64,000 bases of DNA, taken from positions 992,001-1,056,000 of the forward strand of contig NZ_CP015596.1 in the NCBI RefSeq assembly GCF_001644575.1, read 5' to 3'. The notes below the pieces were generated by a model. It was not told the origin of the DNA and did no database searches. It saw nothing but the letters and a program-made list of their open reading frames with translations. This document shows, piece by piece, positions 1-7,757 of the stretch; position 1 is the first letter of the stretch, and every line of letters starts with the position of its first letter. A program made the translations under genes and the position numbers. This DNA is from Mycobacterium adipatum. GTDB lineage: Bacteria > Actinomycetota > Actinomycetes > Mycobacteriales > Mycobacteriaceae.

Positions 1-553
1 GCACGCCGGAACGCTTGGCGGCGGCCAGATCCTGGAGCAGCGCGTCGCCCTCGGCTGCGATGTCGATCCAGTCCTGTTTGGTCAGCTGCGCGGCCCGTCG
101 CTGGGACTGCTTCCATGCATCGGTGTCGCCCCAGCGTTGCTCGGCCTCGACGGCGTACTCCTCGCCGAATGCGGTGGTGCCGAAGATCTCGACCTGTTCC
201 TGCGCGGTCAGTTGAATACCGCTGCGATGTGCGTCCATCAGTGCCTCCAGTGCCTCGATGGTGTGCTGCAGGTCATCGGCCCGCTCAAGCAGTAGGGCGT
301 GCTGGCGCTGCAGCCTGGTCAGCTCGTCGACCTCTGGATCGTCGAGCAGGACGCCGATCTCGTCCAAACCGAGCCCCGCCGCGCGGTACGCCAGCACCAG
401 GTGCAGGCGCTCGATATCGGCGTCGGTGTAGCCTCGGTAACCCGCTGAGGTCCGCACACTGGGCACCACCAGCCCGATGTGGTCATAGTGATGCAGGGTG
501 CGCACGGACAGCCCGGTCAACGCGGCGACGCTACCGACGGTTCGCACGTCCAT
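1..553 (-). CDS. MerR-family regulator, TipAL-like (3' end cut by window edge)
   Basis: About 184 codons are present; the reading frame is open to base 1, so the C-terminus is missing. The N-terminus is a MerR winged helix (VGSVAALTGLSVRTLHHYD, then GYRGYTDADIERL), followed by a coiled-coil dimerisation stretch rich in Leu and Glu. The remainder (EEYAVEAEQRWGDTDAW) looks like the start of a TipAS drug-binding domain, so the full protein is probably a TipAL-type regulator of about 250 residues that binds an antibiotic-like effector. The ATG at 551-553 is preceded by a MerR-type promoter rather than a ribosome binding site, which suggests a leaderless message. The ligand cannot be inferred. Confidence 0.88.
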   Translation of the reverse strand, partial: MDVRTVGSVAALTGLSVRTLHHYDHIGLVVPSVRTSAGYRGYTDADIERLHLVLAYRAAGLGLDEIGVLLDDPEVDELTRLQRQHALLLERADDLQHTIEALEALMDAHRSGIQLTAQEQVEIFGTTAFGEEYAVEAEQRWGDTDAWKQSQRRAAQLTKQDWIDIAAEGDALLQDLAAAKRSGV

Positions 554-559
554 GGCTTC

Positions 560-590
560 ACTATCGACCCTGACGTCGCGTCAGGGTCAA
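560..590 (-). promoter_or_regulatory. MerR-type operator/promoter of the TipAL-like gene
   Basis: A perfect inverted repeat has arms GACCCTGACG (566-575) and CGTCAGGGTC (579-588) around a 3-bp centre. Read on the minus strand, TTGACC (590-585) and GATAGT (565-560) form -35 and -10 hexamers separated by exactly 19 bp. That overlong spacing is the hallmark of MerR-activated promoters. The -10 box ends 6 bp before the ATG, so the transcript would start at or next to the start codon. Autoregulation is the natural inference. Confidence 0.8.
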
Positions 591-610
591 GACCCAAGCG
601 GTGCGAAAAG

Positions 611-1090
611 TCAGTCCTCGCCGGAACCGCGGCGGGCCAGCAGCACGACCACGACCGCCAGCAGGCCGACGGCGATGGCGGCCACCAGCGGCAGCCGGGA
701 CTGGTCAGGACCGAGCGCCGGCACCGCAGACGGCGGGGGCACCGCAGATGCGACCGCGGATTTCGCTTGTGCAGCCACCTCTTTGGCGGCCTCTTTGGTG
801 ATCGCCGTGGGCTCGGCCTGGTGTGCGGAGACCGGCGCCGGCTCGACCGGTGTGGCCTTGACCGGAGGTGCCTTCTTCGCCGGCGCGGCCTTCTTGGCCG
901 GTACGGCCTTCTTTACCGGCGCCTTCTTGGCGGGCACAGCCTTCTTGACCGGCGCGGCCTTCTTTACCGGCGCCTTCTTGGCCGGTGCCTTCTTCGCGGG
1001 AGCCTTGGCGGCGGGAGGCGCAGCAGGTGGGTCAGCCGGGACCTGCTCAGCGGGGGCCTTCTGTTCGGGAAGGTCCTGCTCGTCGGCCAT
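611..1090 (-). CDS. Hns/Rv3852-like Lys-Ala-Pro-rich protein with C-terminal membrane anchor
   Basis: A 159-residue protein starting MADEQDLPEQ. The acidic N-terminus is followed by about a dozen imperfect repeats of the type PAKKAPVKKA, resembling the C-terminal tail of histone H1 and of mycobacterial HupB. A hydrophobic segment near the C-terminus (LVAAIAVGLLAVVVVLLA) precedes a short basic tail. This matches the layout of Mtb Rv3852 (Hns), a membrane-tethered nucleoid-associated protein. The ATG is chosen because AAGGAG lies 7 bp upstream; a longer reading frame exists but lacks the family's start. Direct DNA binding is inferred from the basic repeats only. Confidence 0.8.
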   Translation of the reverse strand: MADEQDLPEQKAPAEQVPADPPAAPPAAKAPAKKAPAKKAPVKKAAPVKKAVPAKKAPVKKAVPAKKAAPAKKAPPVKATPVEPAPVSAHQAEPTAITKEAAKEVAAQAKSAVASAVPPPSAVPALGPDQSRLPLVAAIAVGLLAVVVVLLARRGSGED

Positions 1091-1223
1091 GGTGCTGCTC
1101 CTTTGCAGTGTCGTCCAGCAGTGAAACCCATCATGCCAGTCCGGCTGCGGCGTCAGCCGCTGACCGCCAGCGCGGCGGGCACCGCAAGCACGAGTGCGCC
1201 CAGGCGTCCCCGCCGGGTACGCG

Positions 1224-1754
1224 TCACGTCCGGCGTCGGCTCCACCCCACGCCCGCACCGACGAGTACCACGGCCGCGACCACGAACGGCCACACCGGCA
1301 TGCCGTCGTCGGCCGCAGCGGCGGGCGCGGCGGGTGCCGGCGTCGGCGCTACCGATGAGCCGGGCGTCCCGGTCGCCGACACGGTCAGGTCAAATGACCA
1401 GGAGCCGGTGATCACATGGCCGTCGGCGGAGGTGACGCGGTAGTTGGCGGTATAGGTGCCCGACGGTCCCAGTGGGCGCACGTCGACTTCGGCGACGGCC
1501 CCGTCGACCCGGACATCGCCGGTGGACCACAGGTTGCCGTCGGGGCCGACCACCGTCATCGCCGCGAATCCGGCCTGCAGTTCTTCGCTGAAGGTGGCAC
1601 TGACCGTCGTCGGCGCCACGGTCAGTGCGGTTCCGGGAGCGGGATCCGAGGCGATTAGGGTGGCATGTGCGGCCGCGACACCGGCTCCGGCGAGTGCCAG
1701 CACCGCCAGGACCAGGGTCAGCATGGGCGCCAGAATGCGCGCCGGGAATGTCAT
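1224..1754 (-). CDS. CopC-domain copper-resistance-type exported protein
   Basis: A 176-residue protein with an N-terminal signal peptide (LTLVLAVLALAGAGVAAAHA), a CopC fold of about 95 residues and a C-terminal Ala/Pro linker leading to a membrane helix and RRRT tail. Cleavage after Ala would leave His as the first mature residue (HATLIASDPAPG). With the downstream ADGH pair this matches the Cu(II) site of CopC proteins, in which the N-terminal His, an Asp and a His bind copper. The start codon overlaps the stop of the upstream gene by one base (TCAT at 1752-1756 on the plus strand), so the two are translationally coupled. The role is likely extracytoplasmic copper binding; no CopD partner is adjacent. 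Confidence 0.85.
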   Translation of the reverse strand: MTFPARILAPMLTLVLAVLALAGAGVAAAHATLIASDPAPGTALTVAPTTVSATFSEELQAGFAAMTVVGPDGNLWSTGDVRVDGAVAEVDVRPLGPSGTYTANYRVTSADGHVITGSWSFDLTVSATGTPGSSVAPTPAPAAPAAAADDGMPVWPFVVAAVVLVGAGVGWSRRRT

Positions 1755-2422
1755 CAGACCAGGCCGAGCCGGGCCATCACGTCGGCGTCGATGCCGTCGA
1801 GCTGAGCGCCGATGGCCGCGTGGGCGGCCTTGCGCCGGGCGGCGGGCATGTTCTCCGCGGCGGTGACGGCGGCGGCGAGATCGCTCAGCCGGTCGTTGAT
1901 GGCGGCCACGAACTGCTTGGTCTCGACATCCTTGGGGTTTTTCTCGGCGACCCGGCGGGTGGCCTGCTCGGCGCCGTTGATGCGAGCCGACAGCACCGCC
2001 CCGTGCCCGGAGAACTGGCCGATCTGGGCCAGCGGCACCCCGAGCTGGTCGGCACGGCGCTGGTCGAGCATGCCGCGCACGGCGATGGCGCCGCGGTAAG
2101 CCAGCGGCACCAGCACCGGCGCCAGCAGCCGGGACACGGTCAGTGTCCGGCGGATCTTCATCGGCGAGAGCAGTTTGCCCTCGCGGACCGCCTTGAGCTC
2201 GGTCTCAGCAACCTTCAGGGCCGCGCGGTCGCTGTCCCGCTGCGCCTTGAGCTGGGCCTTGAGCGCCTGCGCCTGTGCCTTGCGGTCGGCCTTCATGCGC
2301 CGCGCCTCGTTACGGGCCGCGAGTTTGACCTCCATCTTGGCCTTGGTCTTGGTCGCGCGCCTGATCGCCCGAGCCTCGGCACGACGGACCGAACGGCTCT
2401 TACGTTGCGTGAACAGGCCCAT
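1754..2422 (-). CDS. Rv3850-like conserved basic mycobacterial protein (DUF6474 type)
   Basis: About 222 residues with a highly basic, Ala/Arg/Lys-rich helical N-terminal half (RRAEARAIRRATKTKAK), a short hydrophobic central stretch (SRLLAPVLVPLAYRGAIAV) and a helical C-terminus. It corresponds by position and composition to Rv3850, next to hns and espR in Mtb. Its function is unknown. Two ATGs compete: the one at 2422 has GGGAGG 8 bp upstream, whereas the one at 2428 is only 2 bp from it, so 2422 is preferred. It ends overlapping the copC start, forming a two-gene unit. Confidence 0.75.
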   Translation of the reverse strand: MGLFTQRKSRSVRRAEARAIRRATKTKAKMEVKLAARNEARRMKADRKAQAQALKAQLKAQRDSDRAALKVAETELKAVREGKLLSPMKIRRTLTVSRLLAPVLVPLAYRGAIAVRGMLDQRRADQLGVPLAQIGQFSGHGAVLSARINGAEQATRRVAEKNPKDVETKQFVAAINDRLSDLAAAVTAAENMPAARRKAAHAAIGAQLDGIDADVMARLGLV

Positions 2423-2630
2423 CGGCATTGCCTCCCGGTCATCTCCTCCGAGTCGCCACCATCACGGCGCCACGATGAGGCCAACACTATCGTTCTGTCG
2501 GTTCGGCCACGCCCCGGCGCCCGGACGCCGGCGGGATCGCTCACGACAGCAAACAAGCCCAAGGGTATATGCGACAATTGCCGAAACGATTGCCGGTGCG
2601 CCGTGAGACGCCATGAGGGGTGGTGACGAC

Positions 2631-3578
2631 GTGGGTTCGCGCATGCGAGTCGCCGCGGTTACCTGCCTGGTGTCATCGGGGCTGTTCGTCGGCGGTGCGT
2701 GCGGCGCGGTGGCGTTAGCCGAGCCCGACAGTGAGGGCGCCTCGACGACTGCCGACTCGCCAGGTCGGACGGCCCAGGACCGCGCCGACCAGCCGCGTCG
2801 CACGGGCCCCCGCGGCGTCACCACCGTGACCCGGGCCGGAGCCGGTTCGCCGGGACAGCGGACCGCGTCCCCACCAGTGCCGACCGGGTTGCCCCTCGCA
2901 CCCGCGCCCGCGGATCCGGCAACGCTCCCCGATGCCGCCGCCACGACCGACGCCAGCAAACTCCCCGTCGACCCCGAGCCGGTAGTGTCCGGTGTCGACG
3001 ATGACGCAGACGATGACGACGAGTGTGGCTGGGGCTGGTGGCCCCTGCCGCCGAATACACAGTCGTCGGCACCGAACGGTGGAGACGGGTACGGCGGGGG
3101 AGCACCGTCGGCGGCGCGGCCCCCGGCCGGCCGTCCCGGTGTGCCGCCCGGGACGAACATCCCGCCGCGTGAACTGCTGCCGGAGTCCCCGGTGCTACCG
3201 GTGATCCCGGACCTCGCGGGACCGCTGCCCGCCATCGTGGTGCCTCCGGGGGTGCCCGGGATCGCCGGCAGCGTAGGCAATTCCGAGCTGACCACCCCGG
3301 CCCCGGAAAGCCCACCGCCACCCGCGCCGGCCCGGGTCGCGCCCGCCGAGCGTCCCGCCGCGCCGCGCACCGGTGACGGCCAGGTCGTGGCCTCGTCCTA
3401 CCGCGCCGGCTACGGCGAGTACCTGCGGACCGCCGGCATGTACGAGGTCGCCGCCGTCGCGGTCCCCGGGGCCACCGGCATCATGCTGCTCACCGGCGCC
3501 GGTGGGTTCATCGGCTACCGGCAGGCCCGGGCGGGCCTGGTTATCCGGTCACGTGGAGCGGCGAGGTTCTCGAGTTGA
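2631..3578 (+). CDS. exported acidic, Pro/Gly-rich protein with C-terminal membrane segment
   Basis: About 315 residues. A signal-like hydrophobic segment (VAAVTCLVSSGLFVGGACGAV) is followed by a long low-complexity region rich in Pro, Gly, Ala and Ser, an Asp cluster (DDDADDDDE) and the motif ECGWGWWPLPP. The C-terminus holds an amphipathic stretch and a hydrophobic helix (GATGIMLLTGAGGFIGYR). The GTG at 2631 is preferred over the ATG at 2613 because AGGGGTGG precedes it. The protein looks like an anchored cell-wall-side protein. No domain is recognised. The opposite strand is also open over much of this span, but the plus frame has the export features. It precedes the ImmA/IrrE gene by 61 bp. 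Confidence 0.6.
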   Translation: MGSRMRVAAVTCLVSSGLFVGGACGAVALAEPDSEGASTTADSPGRTAQDRADQPRRTGPRGVTTVTRAGAGSPGQRTASPPVPTGLPLAPAPADPATLPDAAATTDASKLPVDPEPVVSGVDDDADDDDECGWGWWPLPPNTQSSAPNGGDGYGGGAPSAARPPAGRPGVPPGTNIPPRELLPESPVLPVIPDLAGPLPAIVVPPGVPGIAGSVGNSELTTPAPESPPPPAPARVAPAERPAAPRTGDGQVVASSYRAGYGEYLRTAGMYEVAAVAVPGATGIMLLTGAGGFIGYRQARAGLVIRSRGAARFSS

Positions 3579-3639
3579 CCGGAATCACCGTCCTGCGCGC
3601 GTCGGCGCGCCATAGTGGACTCAGGGAAAGGGGAGGGCA

Positions 3640-4131
3640 ATGCCAGCAAGTCGCCGCGTGACACGCGCCGTCAGTTCCGTGCTGGATCTTGCGCCGCGCC
3701 AGGGTGAGGTGTCGTTGCCGCGTCTGGTCGACGCGGTCGCCGAGGACCAGGGCCGTCCGATCCAGATCAAGATGGCTGATCTGCCGTCCGGTGTCTGCGG
3801 GCAGTGGCGGCAGTACGGTGACCACGACGTCTTCCTGATTCAGAAGGGCCTGCCTGCCTGGGATCGCACCCTGGCCCACGAACTCGGTCACCTGGTGCTC
3901 GGCCACGCGGGCACCCCGGTGGTGGAGGCCGCCCGCGAGGCCATGGAGTTGGCCGGGTCGGATCTGATCGGATACATGCTCAACCAGCGGACCGGGTGCA
4001 TGGGTCCTGCGGGTGAGGAGGCCGAGCAGGAGGCCGAGGACTTCGCCGCGCTGCTCATCTACCGTCTGGGTCGGCTGCCGTCGGATCGCTCGTCGATCGT
4101 GCAGGTGCGGCTCGGTGAGGCGTTTGGTTGA
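3640..4131 (+). CDS. ImmA/IrrE-family zinc metallopeptidase
   Basis: A 163-residue protein with the zinc-binding HELGH motif at residues 80-84, extended as HELGHLVLGH, and a downstream acidic helix (EEAEQEAEDFAALL) that supplies the third ligand, as in ImmA/IrrE (DUF955) peptidases. These enzymes usually cleave or bind a partner regulator in the cytoplasm. The ATG has a strong ribosome binding site (AAGGGGAGGG). The stop overlaps the TTG start of the next gene, so it is co-translated with the 7-TM protein. In actinobacteria this peptidase type often neighbours MAB_1171c-type membrane proteins. No XRE-type repressor is encoded next to it on the same strand. Confidence 0.88.
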   Translation: MPASRRVTRAVSSVLDLAPRQGEVSLPRLVDAVAEDQGRPIQIKMADLPSGVCGQWRQYGDHDVFLIQKGLPAWDRTLAHELGHLVLGHAGTPVVEAAREAMELAGSDLIGYMLNQRTGCMGPAGEEAEQEAEDFAALLIYRLGRLPSDRSSIVQVRLGEAFG

Positions 4132-5288
4132 TCGTCTGGGTGATTGCCGGTCTCCTCGGATTGGCGACCGGCTTGCGTATCGGGTGGGCGCTGGTCAACA
4201 AGCAATCCCTGGTGAGCACCGCGATGATCCTCGCCCTGGGCAGTCTCGGTATCGTCGCCGCGCTCAACTGGCAGCCGCTGACGCTGCTGATCGACACCGC
4301 CCTGCGGTGGCCGAACATCGCGGTCGCGCTCAGCCAGGTCGCATTGATCGGGTGCGCGGCGGGCAGCTGCGTGATGATCACGACGGTGGCCTCGAACCGT
4401 AAGCCGGCGACCATCCGCCGCATCGCCATTGCGCAGTACGTCGTTGCCGCCGCCATCGCGGTCGTGACGCTGGTGGCGTTTTTCCGGGCCGAGCAGATGC
4501 CGGAGGTTGCACCGCAGGAGTACCTACGGCGCACCTTGGCGCCGGGCGGCTCCTCGTCGTGGCTGCTGCCGATGCTCTACGTGCTGCTCGCGCTGACCCT
4601 CGTCGCGTGGGCGGGGATGCGCCACTCCAACCGAACCCGCCGGGGCCGTGCGCTTTTCGTCTTCAGCATCGGGATGGTGCTGATGGTGTTGGCCAGCGCG
4701 TTCTTCCTGCTTCGGGCGGTGGGTAACACCGATGTCCTCGGCGTCGGTGCGGCGGCGACACTGTTGGGTTGCGCGATGCTGGTGGTGGCCGGCGGCGCGC
4801 TGCTGCCCAGCGTGGAGGACTGGTTCGGTGCGCGCCGCGAGCTGCGGACCATCGCGCCGCTGCTGGCCGAGCTGCACACCCGGCACCCGGACGTCGGCAT
4901 CGGCGTGCGTCCCCGTGGGCCGTTGCTGTTCCGGGTTGCCGAGCAGATGTCACTGATCTCGGACTCGCTGTACCTGGAGGCCATCGCCGCCGAGGGGGCG
5001 CGCCGCCGCACGGTCGACGCGACCGCCGGCACACGCGACAGCGAGCAGTCGTTGAACATCGCCGATATCGCGGACCTCGACTCGCCCCCGGTGCCGGCGG
5101 ACGTGCAGGCCAAGGGGATAGCCCAATGGATCTTCGCCGGCCGAGACACCGCGGCGGACCACAGCACGGCACATGCCGCGTTCCCTGGCCTGAACTGGCT
5201 GCGTCAGCCGACGACGTTCTCGGACCGGGAGTGGATTCTCGCGATCGCCGAACAGTTCCGGCAGTTGGAGTCCGGCGCGAGGACCTGA
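4128..5288 (+). CDS. seven-transmembrane MAB_1171c-like protein with cytosolic tail
   Basis: About 386 residues. Seven hydrophobic helices occupy the first 225 residues (MIVWVIAGLLGLATGL, VSTAMILALGSLGIV, VALSQVALIGCAAG and onward). A soluble tail of about 160 residues follows, beginning EDWFGARRELRTIAPLLAEL. This layout fits the MAB_1171c/DUF6545 family, described as putative transporters or sensors of unknown role. The start is TTG at 4128, overlapping the peptidase stop by 4 bases (TTGA), which indicates coupling. A membrane receptor that controls the peptidase is an inference from the pairing only. Confidence 0.78.
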   Translation: MIVWVIAGLLGLATGLRIGWALVNKQSLVSTAMILALGSLGIVAALNWQPLTLLIDTALRWPNIAVALSQVALIGCAAGSCVMITTVASNRKPATIRRIAIAQYVVAAAIAVVTLVAFFRAEQMPEVAPQEYLRRTLAPGGSSSWLLPMLYVLLALTLVAWAGMRHSNRTRRGRALFVFSIGMVLMVLASAFFLLRAVGNTDVLGVGAAATLLGCAMLVVAGGALLPSVEDWFGARRELRTIAPLLAELHTRHPDVGIGVRPRGPLLFRVAEQMSLISDSLYLEAIAAEGARRRTVDATAGTRDSEQSLNIADIADLDSPPVPADVQAKGIAQWIFAGRDTAADHSTAHAAFPGLNWLRQPTTFSDREWILAIAEQFRQLESGART

Positions 5289-5308
5289 CGACCACCACCG
5301 GAAACACG

Positions 5309-5344
5309 AACGGTGCCGTCACGCTAGCGCGCGACGACACCGTT
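5309..5344. terminator. stem-loop between convergent 7-TM gene and espR
   Basis: AACGGTG (5309) and CACCGTT pair at the ends, and CGTC/GACG plus CGC/GCG pair further in, with two interior mismatches and a short TAG loop. It sits between two convergent genes and would be able to act in both directions. There is no U-tract, as is common in mycobacteria. Confidence 0.6.
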
Positions 5345-5367
5345 GGGTGGCGGTGATCCGGAGTGGA

Positions 5368-5766
5368 TCAGCCGTCGAGGTTCTCCCGGCGACGAAGCTC
5401 GTCGACCTTGAGGGCCAGATCCTGCTGGGACTCCGCGGACAGGCCCACGGTCCTGGCGGCGATGCGGCGAACGCCCTCATCGCGCATGCTCGCCAGCCAG
5501 GTCAGCTCCTTGTCCAGCTTCTCGTAATACTCATCGTCGGTGAAGTACGCCGGCTTGATGCGGAAGAAGTTGGCCAGGGCCGTCATGGTGGTCGCGGACG
5601 GGTTGGTGCGGTTACCGGAACGCAGTTGCGACAGATATGGAGCGGACATCGTCACACCCTCGGCCTTGAGTGCGCCGATGACCTCGGCCGAGGTGTGCGG
5701 CCCGCGCCCGGGAGGGTAAACCGTGTCGAAGAGGCGGTTCAGTCGGGCGGCGAACGTCTTGCTCAT
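5368..5766 (-). CDS. espR: EspR nucleoid-associated regulator
   Basis: A 132-residue protein, the same length as Mtb EspR, with near-identical N-terminal sequence (FAARLNRLFDTVYPPGRGPH) and the Cro/XRE-like helix-turn-helix (SAPYLSQLRSGNRTNPS). The dimerising C-terminal helices follow (FFRIKPAYFTDDEYYEKLDK). EspR binds TTTGC-type sites across the chromosome, loops DNA and controls cell-wall and ESX-1 genes. It is transcribed alone from a long upstream region that contains several candidate EspR sites, which suggests autoregulation. Confidence 0.97.
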   Translation of the reverse strand: MSKTFAARLNRLFDTVYPPGRGPHTSAEVIGALKAEGVTMSAPYLSQLRSGNRTNPSATTMTALANFFRIKPAYFTDDEYYEKLDKELTWLASMRDEGVRRIAARTVGLSAESQQDLALKVDELRRRENLDG

Positions 5767-5813
5767 CTAACTTTCCTCCACATGGCTGACATGCTGTCTG
5801 CAATAGGTTCGTA

Positions 5814-6215
5814 TTTGCTGATCATCGTAGCGAGTGTTGCCGCAACAACCAAGTGCAAACCACTGAAAAGTAACACTACCCTGGGCTGGAGGTCGCTGCA
5901 GGGTGCCGTAGCAGCACGGCAGCCCGGCCGGCACGCTGCGACGTTGTTACCTGGCGAACCGAAATTTAACGGGGGCGTTGTTTTGCCCAGATCAGTTGAT
6001 CTTGACTCTTTGTCACAGTAACCCCATCCCGAACCAGTAGCCGACAGCTGTCGCACAGCAAATCCGCACTTCACCTTTGCTGTCGGTGCCGGCGAAGTGC
6101 GGGACGGGTAGCCATCGGCGGGTTCGGCGGTGGCGGCACAATTGCTGGGTCCCGCACATGCCAAACGCGGCATTGTGGCCGAACCGTTTCCGAACCGTTA
6201 CCAAGCGCTTTGCTG
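5814..6215. promoter_or_regulatory. espR upstream region with four EspR-type half-sites
   Basis: The 504-bp gap 5767-6270 shows no convincing gene. It holds four exact copies of the EspR recognition heptamer TTTGCTG: 5814-5820 (+), 6056-6062 (-), 6076-6082 (+) and 6209-6215 (+). It also has a palindrome TGTTGC-C-GCAACA (5835-5847) and a direct repeat CCGAACCGTT at 6179 and 6190, spaced one helical turn. The region is less GC-rich than its surroundings. It probably carries the espR promoter and autoregulatory sites. Confidence 0.65.
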
Positions 6216-6270
6216 AATTGCGGCAGGTAGTACCCACCCGAAAAATCTGGGTGCTCGCGGAGTCCGGTCG

Positions 6271-6804
6271 CTACGCGGCCAGCAGCATGGCGAGGATGGC
6301 GGTGTCCGGATGGCTGATCGGGTCCACCCCGACGCGGCTCACCATCGACGTGATGGTGCCGTCGGCCTCGGCCTCCACCCAGGCGGCACGGTGTTCCAGG
6401 CCCAGGTGCGGGATGCCCGGCAACAACACGCACCCGGACGCCGCTCCGGCGCATTCGGGCAGGGACGGCGTGGTCTCCGACGGCGGGTGTAGCATCAGCA
6501 GTGCCGCCGGTTGGTGCTCGGCGAAAAACCCTGGCGGAACCGCGGATTCACCGACCACGGGTCCCTCCGCCAGCACCAGGCCCACGGTGCCGGGCTCGGG
6601 CTGCTCGGGGAGTTCCTCGCGGACGCCGAAAATGGTTGTGGTGGAAAGCAGGCCGGGCAGCGATGCCACCCGCACCGCCACGATCAGCAGCTGCGCCCAT
6701 TCCTTGGTCGAATCCGGCCAGCGGCCCGACACCACGAAACCCTTCAGGGTGCCCCGGGAGTGGAAGGGGGCGATCTCGACCGCTCTACCGGCTCCGCTGT
6801 CCAT
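6271..6804 (-). CDS. Rv3847-like conserved mycobacterial protein
   Basis: About 177 residues of unknown function, matching the position of Rv3847 beside sodA in Mtb. There is no signal peptide or membrane helix. Visible elements are an RGTLKGFVVSGRWPDSTKEW segment, an acidic/Pro region (REELPEQPEPGTVGLVLAEG) and a Ala/Leu-rich C-terminus. The ATG at 6804 is preferred because GGGAGG lies just upstream, though only 4 bp away; a GTG at 6846 would add 14 residues. It lies downstream of sodA on the same strand, beyond the sodA terminator. Confidence 0.72.
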   Translation of the reverse strand: MDSGAGRAVEIAPFHSRGTLKGFVVSGRWPDSTKEWAQLLIVAVRVASLPGLLSTTTIFGVREELPEQPEPGTVGLVLAEGPVVGESAVPPGFFAEHQPAALLMLHPPSETTPSLPECAGAASGCVLLPGIPHLGLEHRAAWVEAEADGTITSMVSRVGVDPISHPDTAILAMLLAA

Positions 6805-6936
6805 CTGGCCTCCCGACAGTGCTTGTGCGATCACTACCTTCGACACTGCTGTGGGTCGTTGTGCACAGGATGCGGTAGGTCGGTGCTAGCACGCAAGAGG
6901 AACCGAGTGCCAGAAACGGCGGGTGACGGAAAAGTG

Positions 6937-6971
6937 AAGGGCCCCGCCTGCCGAAGCAACGCGGGGCCCTT
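6937..6971 (-). terminator. strong intrinsic terminator of sodA
   Basis: Perfect 11-bp arms AAGGGCCCCGC (6937-6947) and GCGGGGCCCTT (6961-6971) enclose a 13-base loop. On the minus strand the hairpin is followed by a T-rich stretch (TTCACTTTTCC). It lies 18 bp beyond the sodA stop. Confidence 0.88.
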
Positions 6972-6989
6972 GACTCGGGTAGCGAGGAC

Positions 6990-7613
6990 TCAGCCGAAGA
7001 TCAGTCCGCTGGTCTTGGCGGTGGCCTTGGCGTAGCGGTCGGAGACGTCGGCCCAGTTGACGACGTTCCAGAAGGCCTTGACGTAGTCGGCCTTGACGTT
7101 CTTGTACTGCAGGTAGAAGGCGTGCTCCCACATGTCGACCTGCAGCAGCGGGATGATGCCGAGTGGGACGTTGGCCTGCTGGTCGTAGAGCTGGAAGGTC
7201 AGCAGGCGGTCGCCGAGGCTGTCGTAGCCCAGGACGGCCCAGCCGGAGCCCTGCAGTCCGTTGGCCGCGGCGGTGAACTGGGCGCGGAACTTGTCGAACG
7301 ATCCGAATTGGTCGTCGATGGCGGCGGCCAGTTCGCCTTCGGGCTTGTCGCCGCCGTTGGGGGACAGGTTCTTCCACCAGATGCTGTGGTTGACGTGTCC
7401 GCCGAGGTGGAAGGCGAGGTTCTTCTCGTTGAGGAAGATCGCGGACTGGTCGTCACCGGCGCGGGCTTCTTCGAGTTTGGCCAGGGCGTCGTTGAGGCCC
7501 TTGACGTAGGCGGCGTGGTGCTTGCTGTGGTGGATCTCGTTGATCTGCCCGGAAATGTGGGGCTCCAGCGCGCCATAGTCGTAATCGAGTTCTGGCAGTG
7601 AGTATTCAGCCAC
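6990..7613 (-). CDS. sodA: superoxide dismutase, Fe/Mn type
   Basis: A 207-residue protein, the family length in mycobacteria, starting (GTG) [18 protein letters not shown]. It converts superoxide to oxygen and hydrogen peroxide. Metal ligands are visible: His in [11 protein letters not shown], His in NHSIWW, and Asp and His in [12 protein letters not shown]. The GTG at 7613 has AAGGA 6 bp upstream, and a CATAAT -10-like box lies just before that, giving a short leader. There is no signal peptide; mycobacterial SodA is found outside the cell through SecA2. Whether iron or manganese is used cannot be told by eye. Confidence 0.97.
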   Translation of the reverse strand: MAEYSLPELDYDYGALEPHISGQINEIHHSKHHAAYVKGLNDALAKLEEARAGDDQSAIFLNEKNLAFHLGGHVNHSIWWKNLSPNGGDKPEGELAAAIDDQFGSFDKFRAQFTAAANGLQGSGWAVLGYDSLGDRLLTFQLYDQQANVPLGIIPLLQVDMWEHAFYLQYKNVKADYVKAFWNVVNWADVSDRYAKATAKTSGLIFG

Positions 7614-7757
7614 TGGGTTCCTTCCTAAATTATGGATCGCGAGGGAGTTCGGCGTCGCGTGTATCGACAACAAGCTCGAGCTCAACCTTGGTCCATACCC
7701 GCGTGCACCGCAAGGACCCGGATTCCCGGCGGGCACCCGCCGAAACCTGCAAGACGG

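Noticed and set aside
2462..3370. A 302-codon minus-strand frame opposite the exported acidic protein.
   Set aside because: Ser/Gly/Ala-rich product with no signal or domain; the plus frame has a signal peptide, Asp cluster and C-terminal helix.
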